Positions 10,490 to 18,874 of a DNA stretch of 64,000 nt are shown here, one piece after another. Origin of the DNA: Kitasatospora sp. NBC_01250 (GTDB taxonomy: Bacteria; Actinomycetota; Actinomycetes; Streptomycetales; Streptomycetaceae); assembly GCF_036226465.1 (NCBI RefSeq), contig NZ_CP108476.1, positions 2,852,001 through 2,916,000 of the forward strand. The letters run 5' to 3'. A program made the position numbers and the translations under genes. How positions within the stretch are numbered: position 1 is the first letter of the stretch; every line of letters begins with the position of its first letter. Under the pieces are notes generated by a model. It was not told the origin of the DNA. It did no database searches and saw nothing but the letters and a program-made list of their open reading frames with translations.

Positions 10490-11998
10490 GTGGCCGACTG
10501 GCAGAGCACCATCACCCCGCCCGCGCTCGCCCGGCTGCTGCGCGCCACCGGCCCGGCGCCCACCGCGGCGGACGCCCCGGCCCGCCGCCCCGCCTACCGG
10601 TCGCTGGCCGACCAGGTCCGGCGGCTGATCGGCGAGGGCCGGCTGCCGGTCGGCACCCGGATGCCCGCCGAACGCGAACTGGCCGCCGCCCTGGCACTGA
10701 GCCGCACCACCATCGCCACCGCCTACGAGACGCTGCGCAGCGAGGGCTACCTGCACAGCCGGCGCGGCGCGGGCAGCTGGACGGCCCTGCCGGCCGGCAG
10801 CACCCCGCCCACCGACGCACTGTTCCCGCTGCCGCCCGACGACTCCCACGGGCAGCTGATCGACCTGGGCGCCGCCTCCCCCGCGGCCCCGCAGCCCATG
10901 CTCGCCGAGGCCGCCGCCGGTGCCGCCGAGCTGCTGCCCGCCTATGCGCTGGGCCACGGCACCTACCCCACCGGCGTCCCGGTGCTGCGCGAGGTGGTGG
11001 CCCGGCGGTTCACCGAGCGCGGGCTGCCCACCACCCCCGACCAGATCCTGATCACCACCGGCGCGATGAGCGCGCTCCACCTGGTGCGGCGCTCCCTGCT
11101 GCGGCGCGGCGACCGGGTGGCCGTCGAGTCGCCCAGCTACGCGCACGTGCTGCGGGCGCTGCGGCAGGCCGAGGCCCGCCTGGTGCCGGTCCCGCAGCAC
11201 CGGCCCGAGGGGCCCGAGCAGCTGCCGTGCTGGGACCTGACCGACTGGCACCGGGTGCTGCAAGGGGCGAGTCCGAAGCTGGTCTACCTGATCCCGGACT
11301 TCCACAACCCGACCGGTGCGCTGATCGGTGAGGACCAGCGCCGCCGACTGCTGGCCGCCGCGCGGACGGTGGGGAGCGTGGTGCTGGTGGACGAGACCAT
11401 GGCCGAGCTGGGGTGGGGCACCGAGCAGCTGCCCCGGCCGATGGCCGCGCTGGACCGGGCCGCCCAGGTGGTGACCGTGGGTTCGGCCAGCAAGCTGCTC
11501 TGGGGCGGCCTGCGGGTCGGCTGGATCAGGGCCGCGCCGGCGCTGGTCCGCCGGCTGGCCGCCGACCGGATCCACACCGACGTCGGCACCCCCGTGCTGG
11601 ACCAGCTGATCTGCGCGGACCTGCTGGGCGAGCGCTTCACCGAGGTCCGCGAACACCGGCTGGCGCAGCTGCGCGCGGACACCGCGGCGCTGCTGCCGGC
11701 GCTGCGCGAGTGGCTGCCGCAGTGGCGCTTCGCCGAGCCGGTCGGCGGCATGACGCTCTGGATCGACACCGCGGGCCTGTCCGGCGCGGCGCTCTCGCAC
11801 GCCGGCGACCAGGCCGGGCTGCGGATCGCGGCAGGCTCGCAGTTCGGGGCGGACGGCGCCTTCGAGGGCTTCATCCGCGTCCCGCTGACCGTGCCCGCCC
11901 ACAGCGCCGCCCAGGCCGCCGCACGGCTGGCGGCGGCGGCCCGGACGGCCGAGCGGGACTGGCGCGGCGCCCCACCGGTCACCACGCTGGCCGTCTGA
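10490..11998 (+). CDS. MocR-family transcription regulator (GntR HTH + aminotransferase-like domain)
   Basis: 502 aa. The N-terminal GntR winged helix (about 50-115) has SLADQVRRLIGEGRLPVGTRMPAERELA and SRTTIATAYETLRSEGYL. A type I aminotransferase fold follows, with LIPDFHNPTGA and the PLP lysine in VGSASKLLWGG (near residue 335). It senses PLP or an aldimine and controls the divergent yczE-type gene, by analogy with YczR/PdxR. The GTG at 10490 gives the normal length. The gene ends 13 nt before the nadK stop (convergent). Confidence 0.9.
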   Translation: MADWQSTITPPALARLLRATGPAPTAADAPARRPAYRSLADQVRRLIGEGRLPVGTRMPAERELAAALALSRTTIATAYETLRSEGYLHSRRGAGSWTALPAGSTPPTDALFPLPPDDSHGQLIDLGAASPAAPQPMLAEAAAGAAELLPAYALGHGTYPTGVPVLREVVARRFTERGLPTTPDQILITTGAMSALHLVRRSLLRRGDRVAVESPSYAHVLRALRQAEARLVPVPQHRPEGPEQLPCWDLTDWHRVLQGASPKLVYLIPDFHNPTGALIGEDQRRRLLAAARTVGSVVLVDETMAELGWGTEQLPRPMAALDRAAQVVTVGSASKLLWGGLRVGWIRAAPALVRRLAADRIHTDVGTPVLDQLICADLLGERFTEVREHRLAQLRADTAALLPALREWLPQWRFAEPVGGMTLWIDTAGLSGAALSHAGDQAGLRIAAGSQFGADGAFEGFIRVPLTVPAHSAAQAAARLAAAARTAERDWRGAPPVTTLAV

Positions 11999-12011
11999 CG
12001 GCCGACCGGCC

Positions 12012-12911
12012 TCAGCAGCGCGAGCGGCCCCGCCAACCGGTCACCGGAAGCGCGAACTTGGCCACCAGGCGGTCGGTGAACGGCGCCTGGTGCAACCGGG
12101 CCAGCCGCACCGGCACCCGGCCGCGGCGCACCTCCACCCGGGCGCCGGCCGGCAGCTCGAAGGAGCGCCGCCCGTCGCACCAGAGCACACCGTGCGGCGT
12201 CTTCGGCTGCACCTCCACGGCCAGCACCGAGTTCGGCGAGGTGACCAGCGGCCGGGCGAACAGCGCGTGCGCGCTGATCGGCACCATCAGCAGCGCCTCG
12301 ACCTCCGGCCAGACCACCGGGCCGCCACCGGAGAACGCGTAGGCGGTGGAGCCGGTGGGCGTGGAGAGCACCACGCCGTCGCAGCCGAAGGTGGACACCG
12401 GGCGGCCGTCCACCTCGGTGACCACCTCCAGCATCCGCTCCCGGGAGATCTTCTCCACCGAGGCCTCGTTCAGCGCCCAGTCCTCGTGCACCACGTCACC
12501 GTTGGTGCGGACCAGCACGTCGAGCGTCATCCGCTCCTCGACCTCGTAGGCCCCGTCCACCACCCGGTCGACCACCACCGCCAGATCGTCGCGCTCGGCC
12601 TCGGCCAGGAAGCCGACCCGGCCCAGGTTGATGCCGAGCATCGGCAGGCCGGTGTCGCGGGCCAGCTCGGCGCCGCGCAGCAGCGTGCCGTCGCCGCCCG
12701 CCACCAGGATCAGCTCACAGCCGTCGGCCGCACCGTGGCCGGACTGCACGGTCTCCACCCCGTCGGGAAGGTCGAGGTCGACCGCCTCTGCGGCGAGCAG
12801 TCTGATCCTGATTCCGGCCTTCAGCAGCCCCTCCACCAACTGCTCGACGCTGCGCAGCGCGGCCTCACGACCGGTGTGCGCGATCAGGAAGACCGTACGT
12901 CCCTCGCTCAA
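12012..12911 (-). CDS. nadK: NAD kinase
   Basis: 299 aa; phosphorylates NAD to NADP. Diagnostic motifs are VAGGDGTLLRGAEL (GGDG, about 71-76), NLGRVGFLAEAE, TPTGSTAYAFSGGGPVV (substrate and nucleotide site) and NSVLAVEV. The predicted start is TTG at 12911 behind GGGAG (6 nt); no better in-frame start exists before the conserved RTVFLIAHTGR. It lies downstream of tlyA with a 92-bp gap on the same strand. Confidence 0.96.
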   Translation of the reverse strand: MSEGRTVFLIAHTGREAALRSVEQLVEGLLKAGIRIRLLAAEAVDLDLPDGVETVQSGHGAADGCELILVAGGDGTLLRGAELARDTGLPMLGINLGRVGFLAEAERDDLAVVVDRVVDGAYEVEERMTLDVLVRTNGDVVHEDWALNEASVEKISRERMLEVVTEVDGRPVSTFGCDGVVLSTPTGSTAYAFSGGGPVVWPEVEALLMVPISAHALFARPLVTSPNSVLAVEVQPKTPHGVLWCDGRRSFELPAGARVEVRRGRVPVRLARLHQAPFTDRLVAKFALPVTGWRGRSRC

Positions 12912-13003
12912 TGCCCTCTCCCAACGTCCACCGGGTCATCTTTGGCCCTGGACCGGTCCCCCCGCTGTTGCGGCGCCGGCCTCGACGCACCTGTCCCGGC
13001 AGC

Positions 13004-13816
13004 CTAGCGGGGCCCCTCGGCCACGGCCCGGTCCGCCTCGGCCGGATCGAGCTGCGCAGCGTCACGGCGCAGCCACAGGAAGTACTCGACGTTACCGGAC
13101 GGGCCCGGCAGCGGGCTGGCCGTCACGGCCCGCACACCCAGACCCAACTCCCAGGCCTGGCCCGCGACCTGACGGACCATCTCGGCCCGCAGCTGCGGGC
13201 TGCGGACCACCCCGCCGCTGCCGAGGCGCTCCTTGCCGATCTCGAACTGCGGCTTGACCATCAGGACCAGGTCGGCGTCGGGCGCCGCACAGGCCGCCAG
13301 TGCCGGGAGCACCAGGCCCAGCGAGATGAACGAGAGGTCGCCGACCACCAGGTCCACCGGCTCGCCGCCGATCAGCTCCAGGGTCAGCTCGCGCACATTG
13401 GTGCGGTCCATCACGGTCACCCGGTCGTCGCTCTGCAGCGACCAGGCGAGCTGGCCGTAGCCGACGTCCACCGCGAGCACCCCGGCCGCCCCCGCGCGCA
13501 GCAGCACGTCGGTGAAGCCGCCGGTGGAGGCGCCCGCGTCCAGCGCCCGGCGGCCCTCGACCACCAGGCCCTGCGGGACGAAGGCCGCGAACGCGCCGGC
13601 GAGCTTGTGGCCGCCGCGCGAGACGTAGTCGGGGTCGTTCTCGTCCTTCGCCACCACGACGGCCGCCGCGGTCTCCACCTGGGTGGCGGGCTTGGTCGCC
13701 GTCGCGCCGCCCACGCTCACCCGGCCGGCGGCGATCAGCTCACTGGCGTGCTCGCGCGAGCGGGCCAGATTGCGGCGGACGAGCTCTGCGTCGAGTCGGC
13801 GTCGTGCCACTGCCAC
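13004..13816 (-). CDS. tlyA: TlyA-type 16S/23S rRNA 2'-O-methyltransferase
   Basis: 270 aa. The N-terminal S4 RNA-binding domain (RRLDAELVRRNLARSREHA, about 5-65) is followed by an FtsJ-like methyltransferase domain with the SAM-binding DAGASTGGFTDVLL and YVSRGGHKL just before it. In mycobacteria this enzyme methylates both rRNA subunits and determines capreomycin sensitivity. The start is GTG at 13816; a second in-frame GTG two codons later is equally possible. It is followed by nadK and preceded 14 nt away by a 93-aa gene in the same orientation. Confidence 0.94.
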   Translation of the reverse strand: MAVARRRLDAELVRRNLARSREHASELIAAGRVSVGGATATKPATQVETAAAVVVAKDENDPDYVSRGGHKLAGAFAAFVPQGLVVEGRRALDAGASTGGFTDVLLRAGAAGVLAVDVGYGQLAWSLQSDDRVTVMDRTNVRELTLELIGGEPVDLVVGDLSFISLGLVLPALAACAAPDADLVLMVKPQFEIGKERLGSGGVVRSPQLRAEMVRQVAGQAWELGLGVRAVTASPLPGPSGNVEYFLWLRRDAAQLDPAEADRAVAEGPR

Positions 13817-13830
13817 GGGTGGTTCAGCTC

Positions 13831-14112
13831 CTAGCTGCTGTTGCGCTCGCCGTTGCTGTCGTCCAGCGAGGTGAGGATGGTACTGAGGCTCTGCTGGACA
13901 TTTTCGTACACTGCGGCGTGCTCCGTGGTGGGGGCCCCGTCGAGGGCGGCCAGCGGCTCCAGCGCGGCGTCCACCTCAGGGTGGCCGGTGGGCTCGATCT
14001 CCACACCGAGCGGGGCGGGTTCGGGGGCCCACAGGGTGGGGAGCGGCGGGAGGTCGTCAGGGGCGGGCTGGGGCTCCGCGACGGCAGGCTGGGGGGCGGC
14101 GGGCTCAGTCAT
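13831..14112 (-). CDS. Small acidic protein of unknown function, upstream of tlyA
   Basis: 93 aa. The N-terminal half is Pro/Ala-rich and low in complexity; the C-terminal half (GHPEVDAALEPLAAL... VYENVQQSLSTIL) looks like two short helices. It is acidic, with no membrane segment. Its ATG at 14112 overlaps the stop of the preceding gene by 8 nt, implying translational coupling. I recall similar small genes before tlyA in streptomycetes but know no function. Confidence 0.7.
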   Translation of the reverse strand: MTEPAAPQPAVAEPQPAPDDLPPLPTLWAPEPAPLGVEIEPTGHPEVDAALEPLAALDGAPTTEHAAVYENVQQSLSTILTSLDDSNGERNSS

Positions 14113-14938
14113 CGCTGTCGCCTGCCGGCTTCCTGGGGGTGGCCTTCTTCGTGGCGGTCTTCTTGGCAGCGGTCTTCTTTGTGGCCGTCTGCTTCGCGGC
14201 GGTCTTCTCCGCCACGGTCTTCTTGGCCGCGCTCTTCTTCGCGACCGTCGGCTTCGCGGCCGTCTTCTTCGCCGCCGTCTTCTTCACCGCCGGGGTCTTC
14301 GCCGCCGGGGTCTTCACCGCGGCCTTCGGCACCGTCCGCTTCCGGGGCGCCGTCGGCTCGGCCGCCGGCTCCGGCGGGATGTACCAGCCGGCCGCCCCGG
14401 TCTGCGCGTCGTCCCAGTCCGGCTCGGCGTCCAGGCCGGGCTCCGGCTCCAGGTCCGCCTCCGGCTGCCAGTCCGCCGCGAACAGCGACTCCGCCCGGCC
14501 CGGCCTCGGCGCCCCGGACGTCGACCCCGCCGACTCCTGCTGCGCCTGCTCGGTCGGCGCCGTGCCGCCGCCCGCACCGCTGCCCTGGCCGTCGCCGGCC
14601 AGATCGCGCAGCTTGCCCTCCAGGTAGGCCAGCACCACGCCCGCCTTCACCACTTGGTCGCCCAGCTTGCCGACCCGTTCGACCGCCTTCTCCGCCTCGG
14701 CCCGCGCCAGCCCGACGGCCAGGTCGAGCCCGCCCCGGCCGACCGTGACGACCTCCTGGGCGAGGGTCTCCAGCTTCTGCACGGCCGGCGGCAGCTGGGT
14801 GGTGACGGCCCGCTCGGCCCCCTCCACGTCCACCCCGGCCCGCTCCAGCAGCTCGACCGCCGTGCCCACCACGCGCTTGCCGGCCGCCTCCGCGAGCCCG
14901 GCGGCCAACTCCACATACCCCCGAAGCATCTGCCGCAT
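14105..14938 (-). CDS. Helical protein with histone-H1-like Lys/Ala tail
   Basis: 277 aa from the ATG at 14938 (GGAGG 9 nt upstream); the frame is open further upstream but without family support. Residues 1-115 are predicted amphipathic helices (YVELAAGLAEAAGKRVVGTA and so on), reminiscent of phasin or heparin-binding-haemagglutinin-type coiled helices. About 120-195 is an acidic Pro-rich linker. The last 80 residues are repeated KKTAAKK/AAKKT blocks like the H1 tail. This is probably a basic nucleic-acid or polyanion-binding tail, which could make it nucleoid-associated; that role is inferred. It is divergent from the SCP2-like gene. Confidence 0.75.
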   Translation of the reverse strand: MRQMLRGYVELAAGLAEAAGKRVVGTAVELLERAGVDVEGAERAVTTQLPPAVQKLETLAQEVVTVGRGGLDLAVGLARAEAEKAVERVGKLGDQVVKAGVVLAYLEGKLRDLAGDGQGSGAGGGTAPTEQAQQESAGSTSGAPRPGRAESLFAADWQPEADLEPEPGLDAEPDWDDAQTGAAGWYIPPEPAAEPTAPRKRTVPKAAVKTPAAKTPAVKKTAAKKTAAKPTVAKKSAAKKTVAEKTAAKQTATKKTAAKKTATKKATPRKPAGDSDD

Positions 14939-15089
14939 CTCCCGGTGCCTCCTCGAGCCGTCCTGATCCCCGGAAGTGACGCTACCGTGTCCACCCGGCC
15001 GGGCGCGGCAGCAACCGGCGTCAGGAGCAACGCCCGCAGCGGGTACCGTGGCTCGAATACCCCTCAGCCGGAGCCGGGAGAATCCGATC

Positions 15090-15437
15090 ATGGCCGACAC
15101 CGACGCATGCCGCGCGGCGCTGGAGCAGCTCAGCCGGAACATGGCGCAGGCCGAAGGCAACGTCCGCAAGGCCGCCGCGCTGGACCGCTCGCTCAGCTGC
15201 TGGCTCACCGACCTCGATCTGACCTTCACCGGCATGCTGCGCGAGGGCCGGATCCAGGACCTCGTCCACGCACCCGGCGCACCGACCGAGAAGGCCGCGA
15301 TCCGGCTGGCCATGACCAGCGACGACCTGGTGGCCCTGGTCGGCGGCCGGCTGAACTTCGCCGGCGCCTGGGCCGCAGGGCGGGTCAGGCTGGAGGCCGG
15401 CTTCCGCGACCTGCTGCGCCTGCGCGCCCTGCTCTGA
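15090..15437 (+). CDS. SCP2 sterol-binding-like protein
   Basis: 115 aa from the ATG at 15090 behind GGGAG. The C-terminal half (KAAIRLAMTSDDLVALVGGR then NFAGAWAAGRVRLEA) carries the SCP2 pattern of strand, helix and W-x-x-G-K/R-V, which forms a lipid or hydrophobic-ligand tunnel. It is monocistronic and converges on the HAD gene with 22 bp between stops. The ligand is unknown. Confidence 0.8.
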   Translation: MADTDACRAALEQLSRNMAQAEGNVRKAAALDRSLSCWLTDLDLTFTGMLREGRIQDLVHAPGAPTEKAAIRLAMTSDDLVALVGGRLNFAGAWAAGRVRLEAGFRDLLRLRALL

Positions 15438-15459
15438 CCCGGCCCGGCGGCAGGGCGGC

Positions 15460-16503
15460 TCAGAACCCGAGCTCGGCCAGCACCTTGCGCCCGTCCAGCG
15501 GCTCCCCGCCACGGTCCAGCTCCGCCCACGCCGCCGCGCACAGTGCCCGCAGCCCGTCGTACCGCCCGTCCTGGGACCCCTGCGCCGCGCCGGCACCGCC
15601 CAGGCGCAGCTCGCCGTCCACCACGCGGGCGGACCGGCCACGGCACTCGAAGCCGCCGTCCGCCGCCGCCGTCACCGCCGGGTGCGGCTCCAGCAGCCCG
15701 CGCAGGTCGGCGGCCAGGTAGGTGGGCCGGTGCTGCCGCGGCGCGGCGAGCAGCTGGGCGGGGGTGCTGACCCCGGTGAAGACCAGCAGGCTGTCCACCC
15801 CGCCGTTGTAGGCACCCTCGATGTCGGTGTCCAGCCGGTCGCCGACCACCAGCGGGCGCTCGGCCCCCGTGCGCAGCACCGTCTCGCGGTGCATCGGCGG
15901 CAGCGGCTTGCCCGCCACCTCCGGCTCGGCCCCGGTCGCGGCCCGGACGGCGGCCACCAGCGTCCCGTTGCCCGGCGCCACCCCGCGCGCGGTGGGGATC
16001 GACATGTCGGTGTTGGACGCCACCCAGGGCAGGCCCGCAGCCACCGCGTAGGCGGCCTCGGCGAGGCGCTCCCAGCCCACCGAGGGGTCGAAGCCCTGCA
16101 CCACGGCCGCCGGACCGTCGGCCAGCGACTCGACCGCCACCAGCCCCCGCTCGGCGAGCGCCTCCACCAGCCCCGGGCCGCCGACGACCAGCACCTTCGA
16201 GCCCGCCGGCACCTTCTCGGCGACGAGCCGGGCGGCGGCCTGGGCGGAGTTGATCACGTCGCTCGCCGCCGCCGGCACGCCCAGCTCGGTGAGGTGCTCG
16301 GCGACCACCCGGGGCGGACGCGAGGCGTTGTTGGTGACGTAGGCCAGCCGCATGCCGGCCGCCCGGGCCGCGTCCAGCGAGTCCACCGCGTGCTCGATCG
16401 CCGACGGGCCGGCGTAGACCACGCCGTCCAGGTCGAGCAGCGCCGTGTCGTAGGCCGCCATCAGCGGCTTGTCACTGTGGCCGGGAGCCTGCGGGTTCGT
16501 CAT
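15460..16503 (-). CDS. HAD-superfamily sugar-phosphatase, NagD type (class IIA)
   Basis: 347 aa. HAD motif I, LLDLDGVVYAG (Asp24, Asp26), is followed by VTNNASRPP (motif II) with a C2 cap between motifs II and III; KPLPP (Lys) and VGDRLDTDIEGA (motif IV) complete the site. This makes it a NagD/4-nitrophenylphosphatase-like phosphatase. Its ATG overlaps the upstream TPR stop by 4 nt (ATGA at 16500-16503), so translation is coupled. The C-terminal 60 residues beyond the HAD core are family-specific to actinobacteria as far as I can tell. Confidence 0.9.
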   Translation of the reverse strand: MTNPQAPGHSDKPLMAAYDTALLDLDGVVYAGPSAIEHAVDSLDAARAAGMRLAYVTNNASRPPRVVAEHLTELGVPAAASDVINSAQAAARLVAEKVPAGSKVLVVGGPGLVEALAERGLVAVESLADGPAAVVQGFDPSVGWERLAEAAYAVAAGLPWVASNTDMSIPTARGVAPGNGTLVAAVRAATGAEPEVAGKPLPPMHRETVLRTGAERPLVVGDRLDTDIEGAYNGGVDSLLVFTGVSTPAQLLAAPRQHRPTYLAADLRGLLEPHPAVTAAADGGFECRGRSARVVDGELRLGGAGAAQGSQDGRYDGLRALCAAAWAELDRGGEPLDGRKVLAELGF

Positions 16504-17042
16504 GCCTGATCTTCCCTATCGTCGGAATCGGTGGACCGGCCGCCCGACTGCGGCGGCAGGTAGCCCGGGGCGCCGGGCAGCAGCGGGCCGAAGGCGCCCG
16601 CCCGGGCCGCCAGGGTGGCCCTGCTCTGGCGCAGCGCCGCCTGGTAGTGCGCGACCTGCGGCTGCATCGCCACGGCCAGCGCCAGGTGTTCGACCGAGGT
16701 CTCGAAGTCGCCGAGTCTGGCGGCTGCGATCCCCCAGCCGAACTGAGCGTAGTCGTCGGACGGATCGGCCAGCGCCACCACCCGGAAGCTCTCCAGCGCC
16801 GCCCGGTAGGAGCCCACGTCGAACTGGGCCCTGGCCAGCGCCTCCCGGATGCTCCTGGAGGACGGCTCGGCCGCCGCCGCCCGCGCCAGCAGCTGCTCGG
16901 CCGCCGCCGGATGGCCCTCGGCCAGCAGCTGCTCGCCCCGGCGGAACCAGTCGTACACGTCACCCAGCGGGGTCCCGTCCGCGCTGCCGGTCACCGGCGG
17001 CTCGCCCGCTCCGCCCGCGGCCTGCTCCTGCCCACCACTCAT
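16500..17042 (-). CDS. Tetratricopeptide-repeat protein
   Basis: 180 aa from the ATG at 17042 (GAGG 6 nt upstream). Roughly three TPR-like helix pairs are seen at about 25-135 (WFRRGEQLLAEGHPAAAEQL, ALARAQFDVGSYRAALESF, GWGIAAARLGDFETSVEHL), followed by a Gly/Pro-rich tail. It is a protein-interaction scaffold with no catalytic motif. ATGA overlap couples it to the NagD-type phosphatase downstream, suggesting a shared role. Confidence 0.85.
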   Translation of the reverse strand: MSGGQEQAAGGAGEPPVTGSADGTPLGDVYDWFRRGEQLLAEGHPAAAEQLLARAAAAEPSSRSIREALARAQFDVGSYRAALESFRVVALADPSDDYAQFGWGIAAARLGDFETSVEHLALAVAMQPQVAHYQAALRQSRATLAARAGAFGPLLPGAPGYLPPQSGGRSTDSDDREDQA

Positions 17043-17401
17043 GCTCGGCCTCACTTCTCTCGTCCTGCCACCGGCTCCCGCTCGTACGAACGATCGTGGG
17101 AGCCCGCACCATCTCGGAAACAACGCCGTTCTCGGATACCCTTCCCAGGTTTGATCACCGGTCACCTCACAGTGACGAGGCCACTGCGGATCCGGGAGGG
17201 GGCTTTCCGTTCCCGGCCACCACCGGGCCATCCGGCGGACCCGCGACGGAAACTAAGCTGTCAAGTCCGCAGGCGCCGACCACGGCGTGCACCACCCCTC
17301 GTACGACCCGTAGTCCGGCGTCCTGCTCCTCCGGTCCAACGGTCCGACCGAGACCCCACCCTCCCCGGCCCACCAGGCCGGAGCCCGACGGGAGAGATCT
17401 G
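17043..17401. other. Divergent intergenic region TPR / DUF1015
   Basis: 359 bp without a supported gene; it should contain two divergent promoters. I see no clear tandem repeat or riboswitch-like structure. Confidence 0.4.
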
Positions 17402-18781
17402 ATGAGTGCACCCAGTGCAGGAAGCGGCGCGACACCCCCGCACGGCGGCCCCGGCAACCCGGGACACGTCGCGGCCGCGGGCCTGTCCCTGTCGCCCTTC
17501 CGCGGGTTGCGGTACGTCCCCGAACGGGTCGGCACGCTGGCCGCCGTCACCTCCCCGCCCTACGACGTGGTCGACCCGCACCGGCGGCTCAGCCTGGAGA
17601 CCGCCGACCCGCACAACGTGGTCCGCCTGATCCTCCCGCGCCCCGAACCCGACGACACCGGCGAGCGCCCCGACCGGGACACCCGCTACCGGCACGCCGC
17701 CCGGCTGCTGAAGCGCTGGCTCGGCGAGGGCGTGCTGGCGCCCGATCCGAAGCCGGCCCTCTACGTCTACGAGCAGCGCACCGCCGCCGACAGCCCCAGC
17801 GGGGAGCTGCTGCAGCGCGGGCTGATCGGCGCCCTGGCCGTCAGCGGCCGGGAGAGCGGGGTGGTGCTGCCGCACGAGGACGTGATGCCCCGGCCGGTCG
17901 CCGACCGGGTCGGCCTGATGCGCACCACCCGGGCCAACCTGGAGCCGCTGCTGCTCACCTACCGGGGCAAGGGCGGCGCGGCGGCCGTGATCGAGCGGAC
18001 CGTGGAACGGGAACCGCTGCTCACCACCACCACCTCGGACGGCACCCGCCACCGCCTGTGGGCCGTCACCGACCGTGCCCAGCTGGCCGAGGTCACCCGT
18101 GATCTGGCCACCTGCCGTGCCCTGATCGCCGACGGGCACCACCGCTGGGAGATGTACCTGCGGCTCCAGCGCGAGCACCGCCACCTGCCGTTCAGCCCCT
18201 GGGACCGCGGCATGGTTCTGCTGGTGGACACCGCCCGCTACCCGCTGCGGGTGCGGGCGATCCACCGGGTGCTCTTCCGGCTGCCGCTCGAACGCGCGCT
18301 GGTGGCGCTGAACACGGCCGAGGACGGCTGGCAGCTGGAGAAGCTGTCCGGGGGCCTGAACGAAGCACTGGACGCCCTGGCGGCGGCCAAGCTGGCGGGC
18401 GGCAACGCCTTCGTGCTCACCGCCGGCGATTCGGTCTACCACCTGCTCACCGGCCCCGACGAGGCGCTGCTCAACGCCACCGTGCCCAAGGAGAAGCCCG
18501 AGGAGTGGCGGCACCTGGACGCCACCGTGCTGCACGCCACCCTGCTGGAGCACGTCTGGCAGGTCCCCGACGGCCCGGACGACATCGGCTACCTGCACGC
18601 GGCCGTGGCCGCCGAGCGGGAGGCGGCGAGAACCGGTGGCACCGCCGTCCTGCTGCACCCGGTGGACGAGGGCGTGGTGCGCCGGCTCGCCGAGCAGGGG
18701 GTCACCATGCCGCGCAAGTCCACCTCCTTCGGCCCCAAGCCCGCCACCGGGCTGGTGCTGCGGAGCCTCGAACTGGGCTGA
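17402..18781 (+). CDS. DUF1015 family protein
   Basis: 459 aa from the ATG at 17402 with GGGAGAG upstream. Typical family landmarks are FRGLRYVPERVG, SPPYDVVD, NVVRLILPRPE, LYVYEQR, ADGHHRWEMYLRLQ and a C-terminal TSFGPKPATGLVLRSL. Function is not established; in anaerobes DUF1015 proteins cluster with serine or amino-acid metabolism. No signal peptide or membrane segment. A strong terminator follows. Confidence 0.9.
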   Translation: MSAPSAGSGATPPHGGPGNPGHVAAAGLSLSPFRGLRYVPERVGTLAAVTSPPYDVVDPHRRLSLETADPHNVVRLILPRPEPDDTGERPDRDTRYRHAARLLKRWLGEGVLAPDPKPALYVYEQRTAADSPSGELLQRGLIGALAVSGRESGVVLPHEDVMPRPVADRVGLMRTTRANLEPLLLTYRGKGGAAAVIERTVEREPLLTTTTSDGTRHRLWAVTDRAQLAEVTRDLATCRALIADGHHRWEMYLRLQREHRHLPFSPWDRGMVLLVDTARYPLRVRAIHRVLFRLPLERALVALNTAEDGWQLEKLSGGLNEALDALAAAKLAGGNAFVLTAGDSVYHLLTGPDEALLNATVPKEKPEEWRHLDATVLHATLLEHVWQVPDGPDDIGYLHAAVAAEREAARTGGTAVLLHPVDEGVVRRLAEQGVTMPRKSTSFGPKPATGLVLRSLELG

Positions 18782-18803
18782 CCCGCCCGAGGAAGTAGCG
18801 AAA

Positions 18804-18843
18804 GGGAGGAGGCTCCTGCCCGGCCGGGCGGGAGCCTCCTCCC
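18804..18843. terminator. Hairpin between DUF1015 and repeat-TPR genes
   Basis: Near-perfect inverted repeat GGGAGGAGGCTCC...GGAGCCTCCTCCC with a further GCCCG/CGGGC inside. It is 23 nt after the DUF1015 stop and can serve both convergent genes. Confidence 0.85.
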
Positions 18844-18874
18844 CTGTCACGCACTACTCACCGGCAACTGGTGC

